From Chaunax sp. Z400 (Eukaryota > Chordata > Actinopteri > Lophiiformes > Chaunacidae), in the NCBI GenBank assembly GCA_037577475.1, contig CM075183.1, positions 20,674,781-20,738,780 on the forward strand: a stretch of DNA of 64,000 nucleotides, given 5' to 3'. Each line of letters starts with the position of its first letter. The first letter of the stretch is position 1. The translations under genes were made by a program, and so were the position numbers. The notes beneath the pieces are model-generated. The model did not search any database and was not told where the DNA came from. It worked only from the letters and a program-made list of their open reading frames with translations. Shown one piece after another: positions 1 through 13,189 of this stretch.

Positions 1-217
1 GTTCAGTACTGAAATACCTCTTTAAGTACAAGGTCAGAGTACTTCTACTACCTTTTACCAAACAAACCAACAAGTCCAAAATGGAAGAAGCTCTGATATC
101 GTAGTTGTGTCACATGAATTTAAAGAATGACTTGGAATTAACTATTTCATGCTCAAGCATTATATGGCCTTAGCAATTAGCCTGATTTCTCACACTTACA
201 CTTACAAGGGTGGGAAA

Positions 218-400
218 AGGTTAAAAAAAAGAAGAAAAAAAAGGAATGGGAGCAAGAGAGAAAGTGAAAAATAGAGTCAAAGGTTCAAAAAGATAGAAAT
301 AGACTGAAGGAGGTCTGAAAGAGAGAAGAAGAAGAAGAAGAAGAAGAAGAGAGATGAAGATGAGACCATAACGAGGGATTCCGTGCTCAGCTGTGCTTCG
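218..400. repeat. Purine-rich tract with (GAA)n microsatellite
   Basis: Purines dominate from 218. A clean (GAA)9 lies at 324-350. A GA-rich stretch also occurs at 655-720, with (GA)n at 697-715. Confidence 0.75.
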
Positions 401-1074
401 GTTGACCAAAACCAAGACATCCACCTCTCTGCCCTACACTTCACCTCTACACACACACAGACACACACATGCTGAAATACATCCTCCCCCTCCCATTAAG
501 CTCTGAGGGGGAGATATTTGCGGGGAGCGCCTGATTTGAAAACAATGTGCATTCCAGTTCGCTTCCCTGTCCCTGCTCAGAGACAAACAAGACTGTGGTT
601 CCGTCCCCAGAGACTCTGTGTGTGAGAGACTTCTCAGAGTTTTCCACAATCATCAAAGATGCAATCAAAGATGGAAAGAGAACAAAAGAGAGATGGAGGG
701 AGAGAGAGAGAGAGAGACAAAAGCTGTGGTTCTATCCGCTCAATTTTACATGAACTCACAGCAGAAGAGGAGAATTTCTGGTTTCCAGGCCCGAATCAGT
801 GGCTGCAGCCTCGTGAGACGTCGATCAGTCCAGATGCATCTTCAATCCAAACATTACAGATTTTCTATTGCAACAATTAGCATCAAGGGCACCTGAAGGC
901 AACGTCAAACGTTTAGAGTTTTAAGACCTATCAGACGCGTTCGTTTAACCCAGAATCACCAAAACATGCCCCCATTGGTTGATTCTGCCCCTAACAACAT
1001 GTATTCAATACCAATGCTCACAACCAGCAACCACTGAAGTCCTGTACCCTATTATATTATTGTTATCATCACAT
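401..1074. other. Gene-free segment
   Basis: Contains a GA-rich stretch at 655-720. I see no splice-supported exon and no recognisable element before the family A fragment. Confidence 0.5.
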
Positions 1075-1262
1075 GTTTGGCTTCCCTGACGCATGGCCCA
1101 CCCATCCACAAAGAATTATGGAAATCAGTTCAGCAGTTTTTGTTTGATTAGGGAAAATGTTGAAAAACACCAACCACCAACATTTAGTGGGTTCTTCCCT
1201 GATCCATGCTCCATCAGTCCACCAAGTTTAATGGAAATCCCCCAGTGAATGTATGTGTAGTG
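1075..1262 (-). repeat. Family A element, fragment
   Basis: On the minus strand it reads GGGGGATTTCCATTAAACTTG and continues through a GGTGGACTGATGG and AGGGAAGAACCCAC stretch, then a second module AAAACTGCTGAACTGATTTCC. Both modules match the complete copy at 54,186-54,843. Neither end motif is preserved. Confidence 0.65.
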
Positions 1263-3511
1263 ACGGACCTACATAAGGAACCAGTGCGTGACTTGGCTGC
1301 ATGGAGATCCTCTATAAAACCTTTGTTTTCCTGCAAAAAAGCTTCTGTCAGAGCAGCGAATGTGAGGTGGAGGAAACATGAAAACAAGGACGAACAACAA
1401 ATACGTCACATTTGTTTGAGAGAACTTTACTGCAAAGCTGTAATTCGGTGACCTGAATCCATGGAGATTTGGATATCTACTGTGAAAGCAGTAGAAGCCA
1501 AGTCTGAAGACACCTCAAGACGAACCCAGAAACGTCGCTTGACACACATGAACGGAGGAATTATGCAGTGAAAAGACATTTGAAAGAGTGATTAAGCAGA
1601 CATGAGAGGATCTGAAGTGGCTTTGGATGTTCTGAGGTCTGTAAACTCATCAACTGAACTAAAGATATTAAAAGATAATAAAAGGTGACAACGACATTTG
1701 AGCTTTGAGTTCCACTTCTATAGTTAGTCTCCGTCTGAAAGCGTGAGACAGATGGCTAGATGTAATTTTAAAACCGTTTCTGTCGTTTCAGTGGTCCATG
1801 AATATGACACCACTAAATCACTGGTTACTGGATGTCACAGCTTTGAACTGAATCTGTTTACAATTTGTAGACGGAGCAGATTTCTTGGGGTTCTATTGTT
1901 CCTCATGCCAATAAAACACTGGAAATGAAAGCAAATTAAATGACCTTACAATGAAATGACAGAGACGGAGAAAATGAACGTGTCATCGGGGGAATGACCT
2001 TAAAGTTGGAAGCTGTGAGGCAGAACAATCTCTGACGACGCAAGTTCTCAATTTACTGTAATTATTACAAGATGGGAGAGAGAAGAGAGGAGATGTTCAG
2101 GGCAGTGCTGTGTGTGTGGGACACGGGGGAACTGTGTTAAATGTTTAAGGAGCCTGATGACACACTTCTTGGAACAGAAGCCCATAACTGACTGATACAG
2201 AGCAGAAGGAGGATAAACCATGTTTCATGGGAAATAAATGGATACAAAGGCAGCTGATGTTTTGACCAACATTTCTGAAATAATCAGAAATCACACAAAG
2301 ACTAAAAGAACGATAGCCATGCTTGCAACTCAACTGTAATAGTCATTCCAGTCAGAAAGCAATATTAGTGAATCACTCAATATTTGAGTATCCATCTGTA
2401 CCTACATCAGGTCCTGCTTATAAGTAACCTCAGTGTTGTTTCAATGCTTTAAGGTGTTCATCCTCTGCATCCATCGCTTTAATAACTATTTGATGGTTTG
2501 CAAAGGAGTTTGATGCAGATATTCTACCTTCTTACATAGCCTCTCATCCATGAGTAAATTAATGCTTCCTTCTACGCAATACAATGGTAGAAACAAAATA
2601 GTCACAACATGAATCTGCTCACAACAAGTTCTGTGGATTATCTTGAACAACCAGGTCATTATATTTAGAAAGAAACTTTTGAGTTTTCAAATGCTTTAAG
2701 TACTACCAAGATAAAAACTCCAAAAGACCAAGAAAACTCCACAACTCACACCAAAAAGATTTCTAGATGACTCTAGAAATATCTTGGAATCTATTAGACG
2801 TCTCAAGTCCTTATAAAATTGCTTGAAAAGGAAATAAAGTTCAAGACCGTAACTTGAATCCTTGAACGAACTACTGTGTTCTTTAGAGAACATTCTCAGG
2901 GTACACACAGCAAGACAAGTGTTATTTGATAAGACAAAGTGAAAAACACTTGCACTGTGATCATGAACTGATGAACCAATGCTCTGCAGATGCACACATG
3001 CATCTCTAAACATATGAAAGATGGAGCAAAACAGGAGAGAACCATCTGTAAGAAGAACCGGTTAACTCATGGATACAATCAATAACAGGATGGATGAGGA
3101 TGATGGAGATTATGGTGAAAACTGAATGCCCACTGGGAATGCTGACGCCACCGGCTTCTTTTTTTTTCTTTTCAATGGAAACAGTCTGCTGTTATTTACA
3201 CAGCAGACCCTATCCCAGCTTGTATCGGTATGTGTTTGAGTGCCTTCATTTTCACAGGGATACTAACAGGATTTAGCTGAGCCATTTGACCATTAAGCTA
3301 ATTATCCTCTGTCTCCACACACATACACACCGGCCTCCAATCAGCATTCAGATATTCAATCCCCTCCACCTGAAAGCTTCCAGCTCCTTGTCCAGAAAAC
3401 CGACCCTTACACACAGGAGCCGAGACCGGCTATTTTCCTAGACTGACATTCTGAGCCCATTTCCAATTATCTTAACTACCCTGAAAAACACACATGTGAT
3501 GCACGCGTGAT

Positions 3512-3543
<32 letters not shown>

Positions 3544-5384
3544 GGTGGACAGACGTGCGCACATACATTTGCACATGAGCACACCCTCTCTTGGAAGCTC
3601 GTAGAGGCCAGGCTTAAGCTTGGGTGGACATTCAGTTGGTGTCCAAAACCAAATTAACATAAGTGATACACTTAAAATGTCAACAACCATTCACAAAGGA
3701 GCCTTTTATAAATCAGTGTGAGAAAGAAAGAAATCAAGAAATACAGAAAAGACAAATTAGTAAGAAAAACCCATTAAAGTGGACAAGGTACACAGAACCA
3801 AGAATAAAAGGGAGAATAATGTGAAAACGTCCATAGAGAATATAAATAAACAGGGTGAAAGATTATTTATGGCCGGGTCACACCAGCATTAGATATATTT
3901 GAAGTAGCTGATTTTAATGCTGTCTTCAAGCAGTAGACAGGCCGGTGGTTTGGATGGGAATGATGAGGAGGGTGTGCCTGTAAAATAACAGAAAAGTTGA
4001 AGTAGGTTATAATCTTTTTACAAAATACTCAAAGGCAACAAAAAACTCCATCTAGGAAAAGTTTATAAGAAAGCGTTCACTTCTAAAACCAAATATGAAA
4101 GGAAGCATCTGTAAGTAAATGTTGGAGGTAAAAGACAGAGTGCAAGGCTGCTTTTATACCCTTAGGCTGTGCCAAATTGTGATGTGGCGTCTATGCACTT
4201 TGAACTTGAAACCTCAGGGTTGGATATGAACAACAAAAGGTCATCTGCATATAACAAAACTTTATGGACCTGGCCTGTAAAGATACAGCTAATGGAGAGA
4301 TTAAAAGTCTGGGAATAGACGACAGTAATTTAATGGAGAGAAGGAGAAATGACCACAGATAAATTGGAGTGACGCCCGTCTAGAGAATAATCAAAGATGA
4401 GCCATTTGGTGGGATCATAAAAGAATATAAAAATGGTCACGGCGAAATCAAACCAAACAGATGGAGATGTGATTAAGAATACTTCAAAGACAGAGAATAT
4501 CCCTCCAAAAAACATTTCCATGAACATTTAAATGTCTTCTATTTGAAAAACAATTTTGTGAAGCAGAAGTCCTCATTATATGGAAAAATTATTTGAATAA
4601 GATTAAATTAGTGGCTCAACTGTTCTATCAATCAAAGGCAAACGTCTTGAAATGCGTCAAGTGGTCTCTGTGCTTTCCTAAACAAATAGTGCGCCTGTTG
4701 ATGAAGAGTCCTGTCAGGGATGAACACACTGGACATCTTACCCCGAGCTGTGTGGAGAATGGAGAAGAAATTACACCCTTAATATAGATTGAAATCCATT
4801 TGTGGTCTCGGCGTGATCCGCCAAAATGCTCCACTGTAAGAAAAATTAAATGTGGCTTTGGAAAAGTCTAAAAGATCTGTAAAATACGTCTTTTACAACC
4901 TCCCTGAGGTGTAGAGCCACATTTCTTCCCCAGGATCCAGCTTTCATCTGAACATGAAAGTGGGAACGTTCGCCAACATGTACAGTTTCCATTTTGAATG
5001 GGAGAGGCTTTTATTTTGAAATAGCTCTCAAGGTTTATTTATTTGTGCCAAGCAGCTGATGGAAGCAGTGGAAAATAAAGCAAAAAGAGAAAGCAGACAT
5101 ATTTATCTTTGGTTCACATTAGACAGGTCACTGGTTACACTAGTGAGCAGACAGTTACTGTACATGCTTCCATTTAGAGGCAGGAGAGTATCAGAAGGAA
5201 ACAGCTCAGACTTTCTCTTTGGCTTTAAAGCCAAACAAGATGATAAATTAATTTAGTAACAATGCTTCTACTGTGTTCTGCAGAGCTAACAATCTGTGTG
5301 TAGGCTATGTGTGACAGAGAGAGTGCTGTATCCAGGAGTCAACTGTGAGTCATGTCAGATTTTCATTGGCAATCATGATTGTTT
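1263..5384. other. Gene-free segment
   Basis: Apart from the CA run at 3511-3540 nothing is recognised. Around 3270-3320 there is AT-rich unique sequence with TTAGCTGAG and GCTAATTATCC words, otherwise unremarkable. Confidence 0.5.
3511..3540. repeat. (CA)n microsatellite
   Basis: An uninterrupted CA run of about 15 units, ended by GTGGGTGG. Confidence 0.9.
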
Positions 5385-5900
5385 TTTTCACCCATGTCCA
5401 TTTGTTTGTTGGTTGGATTGTTAGCATTACGCTAAAACGACTGGATGAATTCCCATGAGGAAGAATGGGGCATGGGCCCAGAGAGAAACCAATAGATTTT
5501 GGTGCAGGTCTGACCCAAACAGTGACATGTGCCAGCAGGTGCCACGGCATCTCTTCGACATCTGGGTTTTATTTTGAAAAACAAATGAGCGATAATACAT
5601 GGATTAAAGAGGTGGCATTTTTTTCCACTTTCCTTCAACATTGCAAGACAGTTTTTTTCCCCAACCTTTTCCCTCATTACTCAAAACTACTGAACCGATT
5701 TCTACAAAACTTTTTTTGGGGGGGAAACAGCCGAAGAAGTGACAGGAAATGTGGGAGCGAGAGAGAAGACATGCGGCAAATGGCCACAGGTCAGAATCGA
5801 ACCCGTGTCAACTGCTAGAGGACTATAGCCTGCGCTATTTGCGCCCCAGATATCTACAAAACTTTGTGTAGCGGTGGGGGATGGGCCAGGAAAGCTACAC
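5385..5900 (+). mobile_element. Family A element, split by a SINE
   Basis: The family modules appear in order: a GTTAGCATTACGCTAAAACG stretch, a GGGGCATGGGCCCAGAGAG stretch, TTTTGGTGCAGGTCTGACCC, and CAACATTGCAAGACAG, then the second module CAAAACTACTGAACCGATTT, which is interrupted at 5714 and resumes at 5853 with GTGTAGCGGTGGGGGATGGG. Without the insert it is about 375 bases. It has no coding content. Confidence 0.7.
5701..5865 (-). mobile_element. tRNA-derived SINE with 13-base target duplication
   Basis: The insert 5714-5852 is flanked by the identical 13-mer TCTACAAAACTTT at 5701-5713 and 5853-5865. On the minus strand the head lies at the right, with a pol III A-box-like TAGCGCAGGCT (about 5828-5838) and a B-box-like GGTTCGATTCT (about 5794-5804), followed by about 70 bases of body and a homopolymeric tail at 5714-5724. 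Head, body, tail and target duplication together are diagnostic of a SINE. The flanking duplication is still perfect, so the insertion is much younger than its host element. Confidence 0.85.
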
Positions 5901-8900
5901 AGATGTGTGTAGGGTTGTCTGTATGCTAATATACTTTCATACAATATTGAAGCAGGATGCAGGAATATGAGTTAAACTGATGAGAAATTAAGAAATAAAT
6001 GTTCTGTCCACCAATCAGAAATCTGCTGTATCAGATTTGTTCATCCCAACATTGGATATTTTGGAGCCACTGACCATCACCCAATATACTCTGACCATCA
6101 TACTGGCTGACCATTCATGTTTTTCTCAGGGAATATGCAACACACTAATCAGGTTTGTGTTCATAGTAAAATGATACATGTTTTTGATTAATGACTGTTG
6201 TGTGTTTGTACAGCCAGCATGTAGACACAAAGTAAAGCAGTTTGGAAACTTAGCTTGTGATCGATTTCAGACGGACACAGTTTCTCGATAATTTCTCTCT
6301 CACCTTTATTTTTACCTGATGACAGTAGCTTATTCTCTCAACATACTAATGAAAGGCCATGTCTCTGGGAAGATGTGGGTGAGGAAGGGGGAGTGCAGTG
6401 TCCGGCTTACATGAATGAGAGTTGTGGAACAAAGGGGAGACATTATGAACGTTCCAAAACACCAGCAATATAAAATATCAATTTCAAAGTGAAAATTCCA
6501 GCCAACGAATCAGCCAACAACAACATGGCCACCATGTATGGCGTCCATTCAGCGGAAACCAGATCCCAAAGTGAGGAGGTTGTTGATAACTTGCAGCCCC
6601 AGATTTTACTTTAAAAAAAAAAAATTTTTATTAACTTTTTTTTACTTCAACACGAGCTATTTGATTTTACTTTATTCATTTTTACATCAATTTTTATTTC
6701 ATTCTTCTCAAAATTTTTTTTTTAGCTACTGCTACTTTATTTTATTAATTTATCTATTTTACTTAACATTTGTTGATTATTTTTTTTATTGATTGTGGGT
6801 TCACTTTGACTTACTTGGTTGCTGTAACATTGAAATTTACCATCTATCTATCTATCTACCTATAAAAAAAAGATAGAAACTTGAATATTTACTCGCTTAA
6901 GTCAAAACAGCACAACAAACCATAAGATCCCAACAGAAACCTAACATAGAAAGGTCTACACATTTTTTGGATTGTGTTAGACACGATTTGAAGCTTCTAT
7001 CTGTTCTTTTGAGTGGCGTCCATGAGCATACTTTTGCAATAAATTGTCATTTTTTTCTAGCCAAACATGATGTGCATCACGCCAGTTCCTGCCCAGAATC
7101 ATAAATAAGCTTCGAAGGAGCCTAAGCTGCACTAAATTTGATCCTTGTATCTTTTTCTGTCACTTCTATAACCTCAGACTAAATTCTTTTCTGTTCTTGG
7201 AGCTCAGAAATCATTTGTGGATCCTGGTACAGAGAACAACTCACGGCTGAGCCTCTGGATCAGACCCTTCGATTGGCTTTGACGGCACCCACTGGAGCCA
7301 ATGGGAGAGGCCAACTCAGAAACACTCTCTTATTTGTCATCAACCAAAATGAATTATTAGAATTGATAAGAATTATTCGATACACACAGAAAGAATAGTA
7401 AAGCCATGCAAAGGGTGAGACTCTCCACTTCTTTACACATGTACGTATTTTGTGTTATTTGCAGAAATGAAAGGCTCACATGGACCACCAGGGGCCTGCT
7501 GGTTGACCCTGTCCCTCTAGTTAAACAGGAGGAAGCAGCATGTCTTAGCAGCAGATGTTCTTCTGCACAAAAATATTCCAACCAAACACATAATCCCCTC
7601 TTAGATTCCTCCTCGCAAAGATAATAATGGACCATACCACAAAGCATGTGGCTCATGCTTTGTGTGTGACATCCCTCCAGTCGAGCTCACAAACGCAGAC
7701 TTTTGACAACAAACACTGCGGTTTTTAAATGTCTTGCTTTAACAATGCAGAAAGAAAGTGGTCAGAAAATGAGCCTTTAGATCATTTCTATTGAATTCGT
7801 TTGTGATTTCCCATTTGTGTTGATGAAAACTCACCTTCCTTGAGCCCTAATGCAGGGTTTGCATTAAAATAACCCATTTTAAAGTCACACCAAAATAAAA
7901 AATTCAACTTTTTTAAAATTTCCAGTAAAGAACAGGTAACACAACATATTTTCTCGGAGTACACATGCAAATAGCAGCAGTACATATATAGTCTGGTGTT
8001 GAGCGGGACAATTTGACCCGAGAAGTTCAATTCTTTTTATTGTTGGTAAATTTTGTTTTCTCAAGAGTTAAATGAGATCAGGAAAAAAAGACAAAATCTG
8101 TTCAAACTTCTAAATTTGGGTCGTGATGTTGGAAAACTTCCATTTGTGCTAATGTGGAACAAGAAGCATGTATTATTGAGGTGAAGTTTGATCTCACATT
8201 GTCGATTCAACAGCGGAGGTATTTAATCAAGAGGCCGTGAGAGTGATTAACGACAGAGCAGTAAATTGATGTGTTTCTCCCTCCTTTTCTTTGTCACGTT
8301 TTTCTGTCCTCGTCTAAATCTCCATTTTTACCCGATCATCATCATCCCGGACCTTCAGAAACTGGAGTCCCCATCCTTTGCCTTCCCTCCTCCTTTCACT
8401 GCCTCCATCCTTCTCTATCTCCTTTTTCCATCTCATCATCTTTCATCCAGATGCCATGTTGTTGATGAATTCAATCAGAAGCTCATTTGTCACTGCCTGG
8501 AAAACACACATGAAGCATGGGAGTCTTCTGCACTCTGACATATCGTGAAAACAATGGCTGGATGCTGTGAGTGAGCTCTGTTGTCCTGAGAAAACCTTCT
8601 GCAACGCATCTAAAAGGTCAGCTTTTACAGAAGTAAACACGGTTGTTCCAGTTGCAAATGTGATATAAAACAAACTTTCCAACTCTGCCTCCTGTGAGTT
8701 GGATTCCCTACCTGATTCAGGAGGACAGCCAAAGGTTACCAGATGCTAAAAAACACAATGCAAAGCTGCATAAGAGTTAATCTAAATATGAGTCAGTGCA
8801 TATTAACATCATGAAAATTTAGACTAACTCTGCAAGGTTTGTTCTCTGACTGATTATTAACGTCATTTTTTTTAGTGCAAATGTCTCAAACTCTTTAGGG

Positions 8901-9003
8901 GGTTTAGTTCCATCCAACAAGCCGACAAAGTGATCCAATTACCAAGAAGGGAATTTATTTTCTTGAGCAATGAGGTCCCTCAACTGGAATCTAAGTTTGG
9001 ATT
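5901..9003. other. Gene-free segment
   Basis: Holds the T-rich tail at 6600-6862. The pyrimidine-rich frame at 8266-8538 ends in ordinary sequence and has no family resemblance. Nothing else seen. Confidence 0.5.
6600..6862 (+). repeat. T-rich 3' tail of a dispersed element ending in (ATCT)n
   Basis: A long T-rich stretch with TTTATT words leads through GCTGTAACATTGAAATTTAC to CATCTATCTATCTATC at 6841-6856. Tails that run into ATCT repeats after GCTGTAACA are common at the 3' ends of fish retroelements. The element body is not recognisable. A similar short end with TTATCTTATCTTATC lies at 27240-27255. Confidence 0.4.
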
Positions 9004-9112
9004 CAAATACTTCCCAGTAGAGGTTGACTGATTGATAATGATGGTTTGTAGCAGGGAAAAGCTGATGGCTGATTTATCAATCAATATTCCTCCCTGCGAA
9101 AAGAAAAGAAAT
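9004..9112. repeat. Dispersed repeat D (hAT-like start AGAGGTTGACTGAT), copy 1
   Basis: TAGAGGTTGACTGATTGATA leads to AAAAGCTGATGGCTGATTTA and ATCAATCAATATTCCTCC. The same order of blocks occurs at 45,349-45,455. Family naming is uncertain. Confidence 0.45.
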
Positions 9113-9477
9113 AGACTGATGGTAATGAAAGTAAAGCAATAAATACCCAAAGTAGACAATGAAGTCTCCGCCAAGGCATTCTCCATGACGTTTCCCCTGT
9201 GAAGCTCACTTCTTAATACAATTTGTGGCTGCACTTCAATCTCCCTGTGGCACACCTTCCTTTTTCTAAATAAATCAGTAATGGAGCTCCCCTCCATCCC
9301 AACAGGAACCCGGTGTTCCTGGTAGCAGAACAGCACATGTGGCTCTTTTTCACTCATCTCCCTGATGAACACCTGGAGCTAACATCAGTGTGCTATCATG
9401 TTTGCAGTGACAATGCTACCATGCTAATGTGAAAGTGAAAAGTTCACCATCTTACTTTACAACAGAGTGTTTGCCTG

Positions 9478-10130
9478 ACTGCACTTACATAGCGCCTTAA
9501 AAGCATTTTATAACACAAACCAGCATTCACCCATTCACACATGCATTCATACAGGGGAGGCAGAGACTACCAGGCAAGGCGCTACCTGCTCATCGAATCA
9601 TACAACCACTCACACAACACTGGGAGCAAACTGTGGTTCAGTATGTTGCCCATGGAATCTTTGACATGTAGGGGCCAAAAATGGAAACCTTTTGTGGGGC
9701 TTTGGCCGTCCGTTTAAATGAGAACATTGTTCTCATGGCCTAAAAACACAAACATTTGAAAACAGGTTCCAGAGTGTAATCTTTTGAAAACGCCAACCTT
9801 GTCGTGTAAACCGGCAAAACACAAATCCACTGAAAATGCTGACGACACAGCCCCGCTTTGTGGAGGCCTATTATGGTTCCAGCCTTATTAACTTACGCGG
9901 ACAGAACAACAAAAACAACGTTGGACTGTCCGGTTATTAACACTCCTCCGATGTAGATTAGCCGAACCTCTACAATGATCTTATTCTGTGGTGTTGAAAA
10001 AAGTTACACCATCAACTACTGAACTTTTTGAAAACGCAAGAAAAAAAGAAAGAAAAAAATGTCTCTATTTTCCGCAAAAATGCTGAGGATTGAACCATCG
10101 ACCTCCTGATAAAAGGACGACCTGCCTACC
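9478..10130. repeat. SINE-like dispersed repeat, split by a hAT-like element
   Basis: The left part begins CTGCACTTACATAGCGCCTT and carries GCATTCACCCATTCACACAT and GGGAGCAAACTGTGG, stretches I recognise as a widespread fish repeat. It breaks off after CTTTGACATGTAGG and its expected tail GGATTGAACCATCGACCTCC resumes at about 10087. The tail includes a tRNA-like GAACCATCGACC tract. The 390 bases between are described separately. Confidence 0.55.
9676..10082. mobile_element. hAT-like non-autonomous element (family B) with possible 8-base target duplication
   Basis: CAAAAATG occurs at 9676-9683 and 10075-10082, one copy at each edge of the insert; an 8-base duplication is the hAT signature. 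Inside are GGCCGTCCGTTTAAATGAGA, a GAGTGTAATCTTTTGAAAACG stretch split across lines, GTAAACCGGCAAAACACA and ACAACAAAAACAACGTTGGA. These recur in the pieces near 21,000, 44,100 and 47,300. Terminal inverted repeats are too decayed to read, so the duplication could be chance in A-rich DNA. Confidence 0.55.
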
Positions 10131-11103
10131 CAAGATAGAGGGAAAAAAAGACACTATGATGTCACTTTGCTCTGACATCATGCAGTCATACTTTACACCA
10201 TGTTTCCACCTAAATAAAGGACACACTACATCGGCATTCAGCGCAAATTGCACAGTTAAGAATCGTCCAATATGGACGTGAAAAAAAAAAGGAGAAAGAA
10301 AAGAAACATCATGAAACGATCATTTTCACACCTGATCTGTTTAAAATGGCCACATCAGATGCGTAGATGATCAGTTGAAGGGGTTCTGGTTTGCCTTCGC
10401 TGCCTCACACATCCATCCCTTCTTGGACTCTGATTGTCGTTTGCGGCTAGAAGATAAAACCATGTCTTATTTTTCTCGTGTTTCATTACAGCGATGCAAC
10501 AATCAAGGCCTTCAATGAAGCAAAACTGGGCTCTGATTTTGAAAGTCAAGTTACATTAATTACGCATGTTGCCCTGTGGGCTTCAGCTGCACGGTGTACA
10601 AGAGACCAGCAGTGCATCAAAAGTCTCATTTTTATCATTATCATTTCAAAGATATGTGCTTCTCATGGCTTTTGAGAGGGGCTGCAGGATGCCCATGGTC
10701 CAGAGTCTTCTTGGGAAGGAGGGCAGAAAGAAAGGGCAGAGAAAAGAGGAGAGATGGAGAGATCCAGGTGTTTTTAATTACAACTGCTGAGAAAATGGCA
10801 ACGAAAAGAAAAATGAAGGAAAGAGGATTAAAGATTTTTTTTTAAAAATCCATCCCTTGGAGAAATTTTCCTGGTTTTGTATTTTTCAAATTATCATTCT
10901 GTGGTCTGTAATTGGGTGTGCACATGTGAGTGTTCAAAATGTGCATTCTGCACAATACAATATGCATCTCAGTGAGAAACAGGCGAGCTGTGTGCACGGG
11001 CCTAAATTTGGGCCTATGTGTGAATACATTTGTGCCATTGTGTGAGTAAGTGTGTTCAGTGTGTAAATGTGTGTTTGTGTGAAAAATATGACTGAGGCCT
11101 AGC

Positions 11104-11107
<4 letters not shown>

Positions 11108-11172
<65 letters not shown>

Positions 11173-11190
11173 TAGAGAAAGAGAGAGAGA
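11108..11190. repeat. (TG)n followed by (GA)n microsatellite
   Basis: About 31 TG units at 11108-11171 followed by a short GA run at 11176-11190. A separate (CA)16 lies at 11302-11335. Confidence 0.9.
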
Positions 11191-11299
11191 TGGATTACTG
11201 ATGTTGACTATGTGTTATAAGTCTCATGGCTGTGCTAAGAGATGTTTTATCAGACTGACACTCAACTAGGACATTTGGCAAAGACAACCCACATCCCGT

Positions 11300-11301
<2 letters not shown>

Positions 11302-11335
<34 letters not shown>
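11302..11335. repeat. (CA)n microsatellite
   Basis: A pure run of about 16 units starting AACACACA and ending CACTCTAG, 130 bases from the TG array. Confidence 0.9.
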
Positions 11336-11338
<3 letters not shown>

Positions 11339-13189
11339 AGAAACATAAAAACATCATTTGTGCCTTTAACTTTAATCAAAAACGTAAATCAGGCAGGTTT
11401 TAAGGTGTTGGAAGGTCGTATCACTTTATCCCTTGAAGGGAAAGTGATTTGGCAGCAAATAAAACAGAGGCCATGCAGTTAATAACCATTAGAATCACAC
11501 ACAAATATAGGCTGATGGATGTGAACCTAAAATCTACATCCACAACCCAAAGACCATGAGACAGAAGTTTAAACCTGTTTCCATGCTGATACCAGTACCA
11601 TCATGTCTTCAAGGTCAAATTCACTGCATGTCAACTGAGTGATGCCTGCAGTGGCTATCCTAGACTCTAAGAGGGCAGGGGGCAAAGAGGCCCCCTCAAA
11701 CTGGCATGTCCACTTCCCCCATAAAAATGCTTTCAGTTCAGATGTCCAGCTGTCACATGGTAGCTATAGAAGGGGCCCCACTGAGGGGGTTCTGGAGCTT
11801 ATAGCTGTGCACTGTAACGTAGCTTCATTGGAGGTTTTATAGTTGTCACTGTAAATTATACCAATATGAGCGGCTATTTGGGCCCCTTTTCCAAAATTGT
11901 GCCTGGTTTGATTCTTCAAATTCCCGATTTGGTTCATAGGTTGTTTCTTTGTTTAATCTTGTTCAGTTTATTCTTAATTTTTTTTACTTGTTTATTTATG
12001 GGGAGGGGTGGTTAAAGACATATGAGGGGAAATTTCTGATTTTTTATTAAATTAAATACAATTTGTAATATCAAGACCATAAAATAACACTATGAAGGTT
12101 GATTAACTTTATAAAAGCACAGAAAACTCAAGCCCAACCCTCCACTGAGTTTTGTGGAAAATGTTTGAGAGACAAGAGGAGAGTCCAGTATGAGGGAATT
12201 CCTTTCTGGAGCTTCAGTGGAATCACATTGTTTTTAACCCTCTGTTAAATGTCAGGGACGAAGCAGATGACCTTAGCAACGGTCACCGAGTGTACAGACA
12301 CAACACAATCCCAAACACAATGATGTCATCCTATAGAAAAAGGGCTTCTCTACGCTAACACACACTCTCTCTCACATATTTCATTAACAGTTGTGTGTAG
12401 ATATTAGCGTTGTCGAGTTTGGTAGCGAGCAGCACTGCTGTGACAATACAAGTCATTAATCATAAAACACAACAGTGACATCACTGCGGCCAACACACCG
12501 ACATGTAAAGATGTTTTGTCTTCTGTTATAGCTCATTGGTCATCCCACCCAGCAGTCTGTCCTACCCAGACACACTACAGTCACCTCAGGAAACAACATG
12601 TGTGCATTCAGTTGTGTAGCAGACGTAGTAATCATGGCTGTTGTCTGTAGGAAAAAAACAAAGCCGTGTCGATGTTAAACATCCGTAACGTCGGGCTGCT
12701 TGGATGCTTCAACAACACGTCGGATTTTGACGATGAGATCACTGTTTGCTTCCCGTTCCCTGTCGACTGTCAGCCGTTATTCTCCAACCATCACCGACAA
12801 GTTATTTTAGCACAAATCATGAGCCCAACCACAGCCGTTGTTACGTTCCAGCAATGGAATAGTTAGGAACCAAATGCAGACTCAAGGAGCAGAGACAAGT
12901 TCAAAGATCTAATAACTATAAACTCAAACCTACAGGCAAACTGCTAACACGTTTAGCTTAGAGGCTACGGAGATTTCACCTTTGAAAAGGGTGTAAATAA
13001 TGTCTTTACAAATCAGTTTGGGATCCCATGTCCTCTGGAGACCTGGAATACACTGTTCAAGCTGTATGGAGCTCCTGTTTATTTTCCTGCTGTTTTTTTT
13101 TTTACATTTTAAACTCCACTAAAGTCTTCATCAGTTGTTTAGGAGAAAGCTCCAACACAGTTTTCCCGTTAAGCTCCAGAAATGTTTTC

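Larger units (their letters stand above)
10131..13189. other. Gene-free segment with two CA/TG arrays
   Basis: Beyond the arrays at 11,108-11,335 I see no gene or clear element. A purine-rich run lies at 10700-10830. Confidence 0.5.

Noticed and set aside
8440..8538. Possible exon after CTTTCATCCAG
   Set aside because: The frame after the acceptor reaches a stop with no donor and has no protein resemblance.
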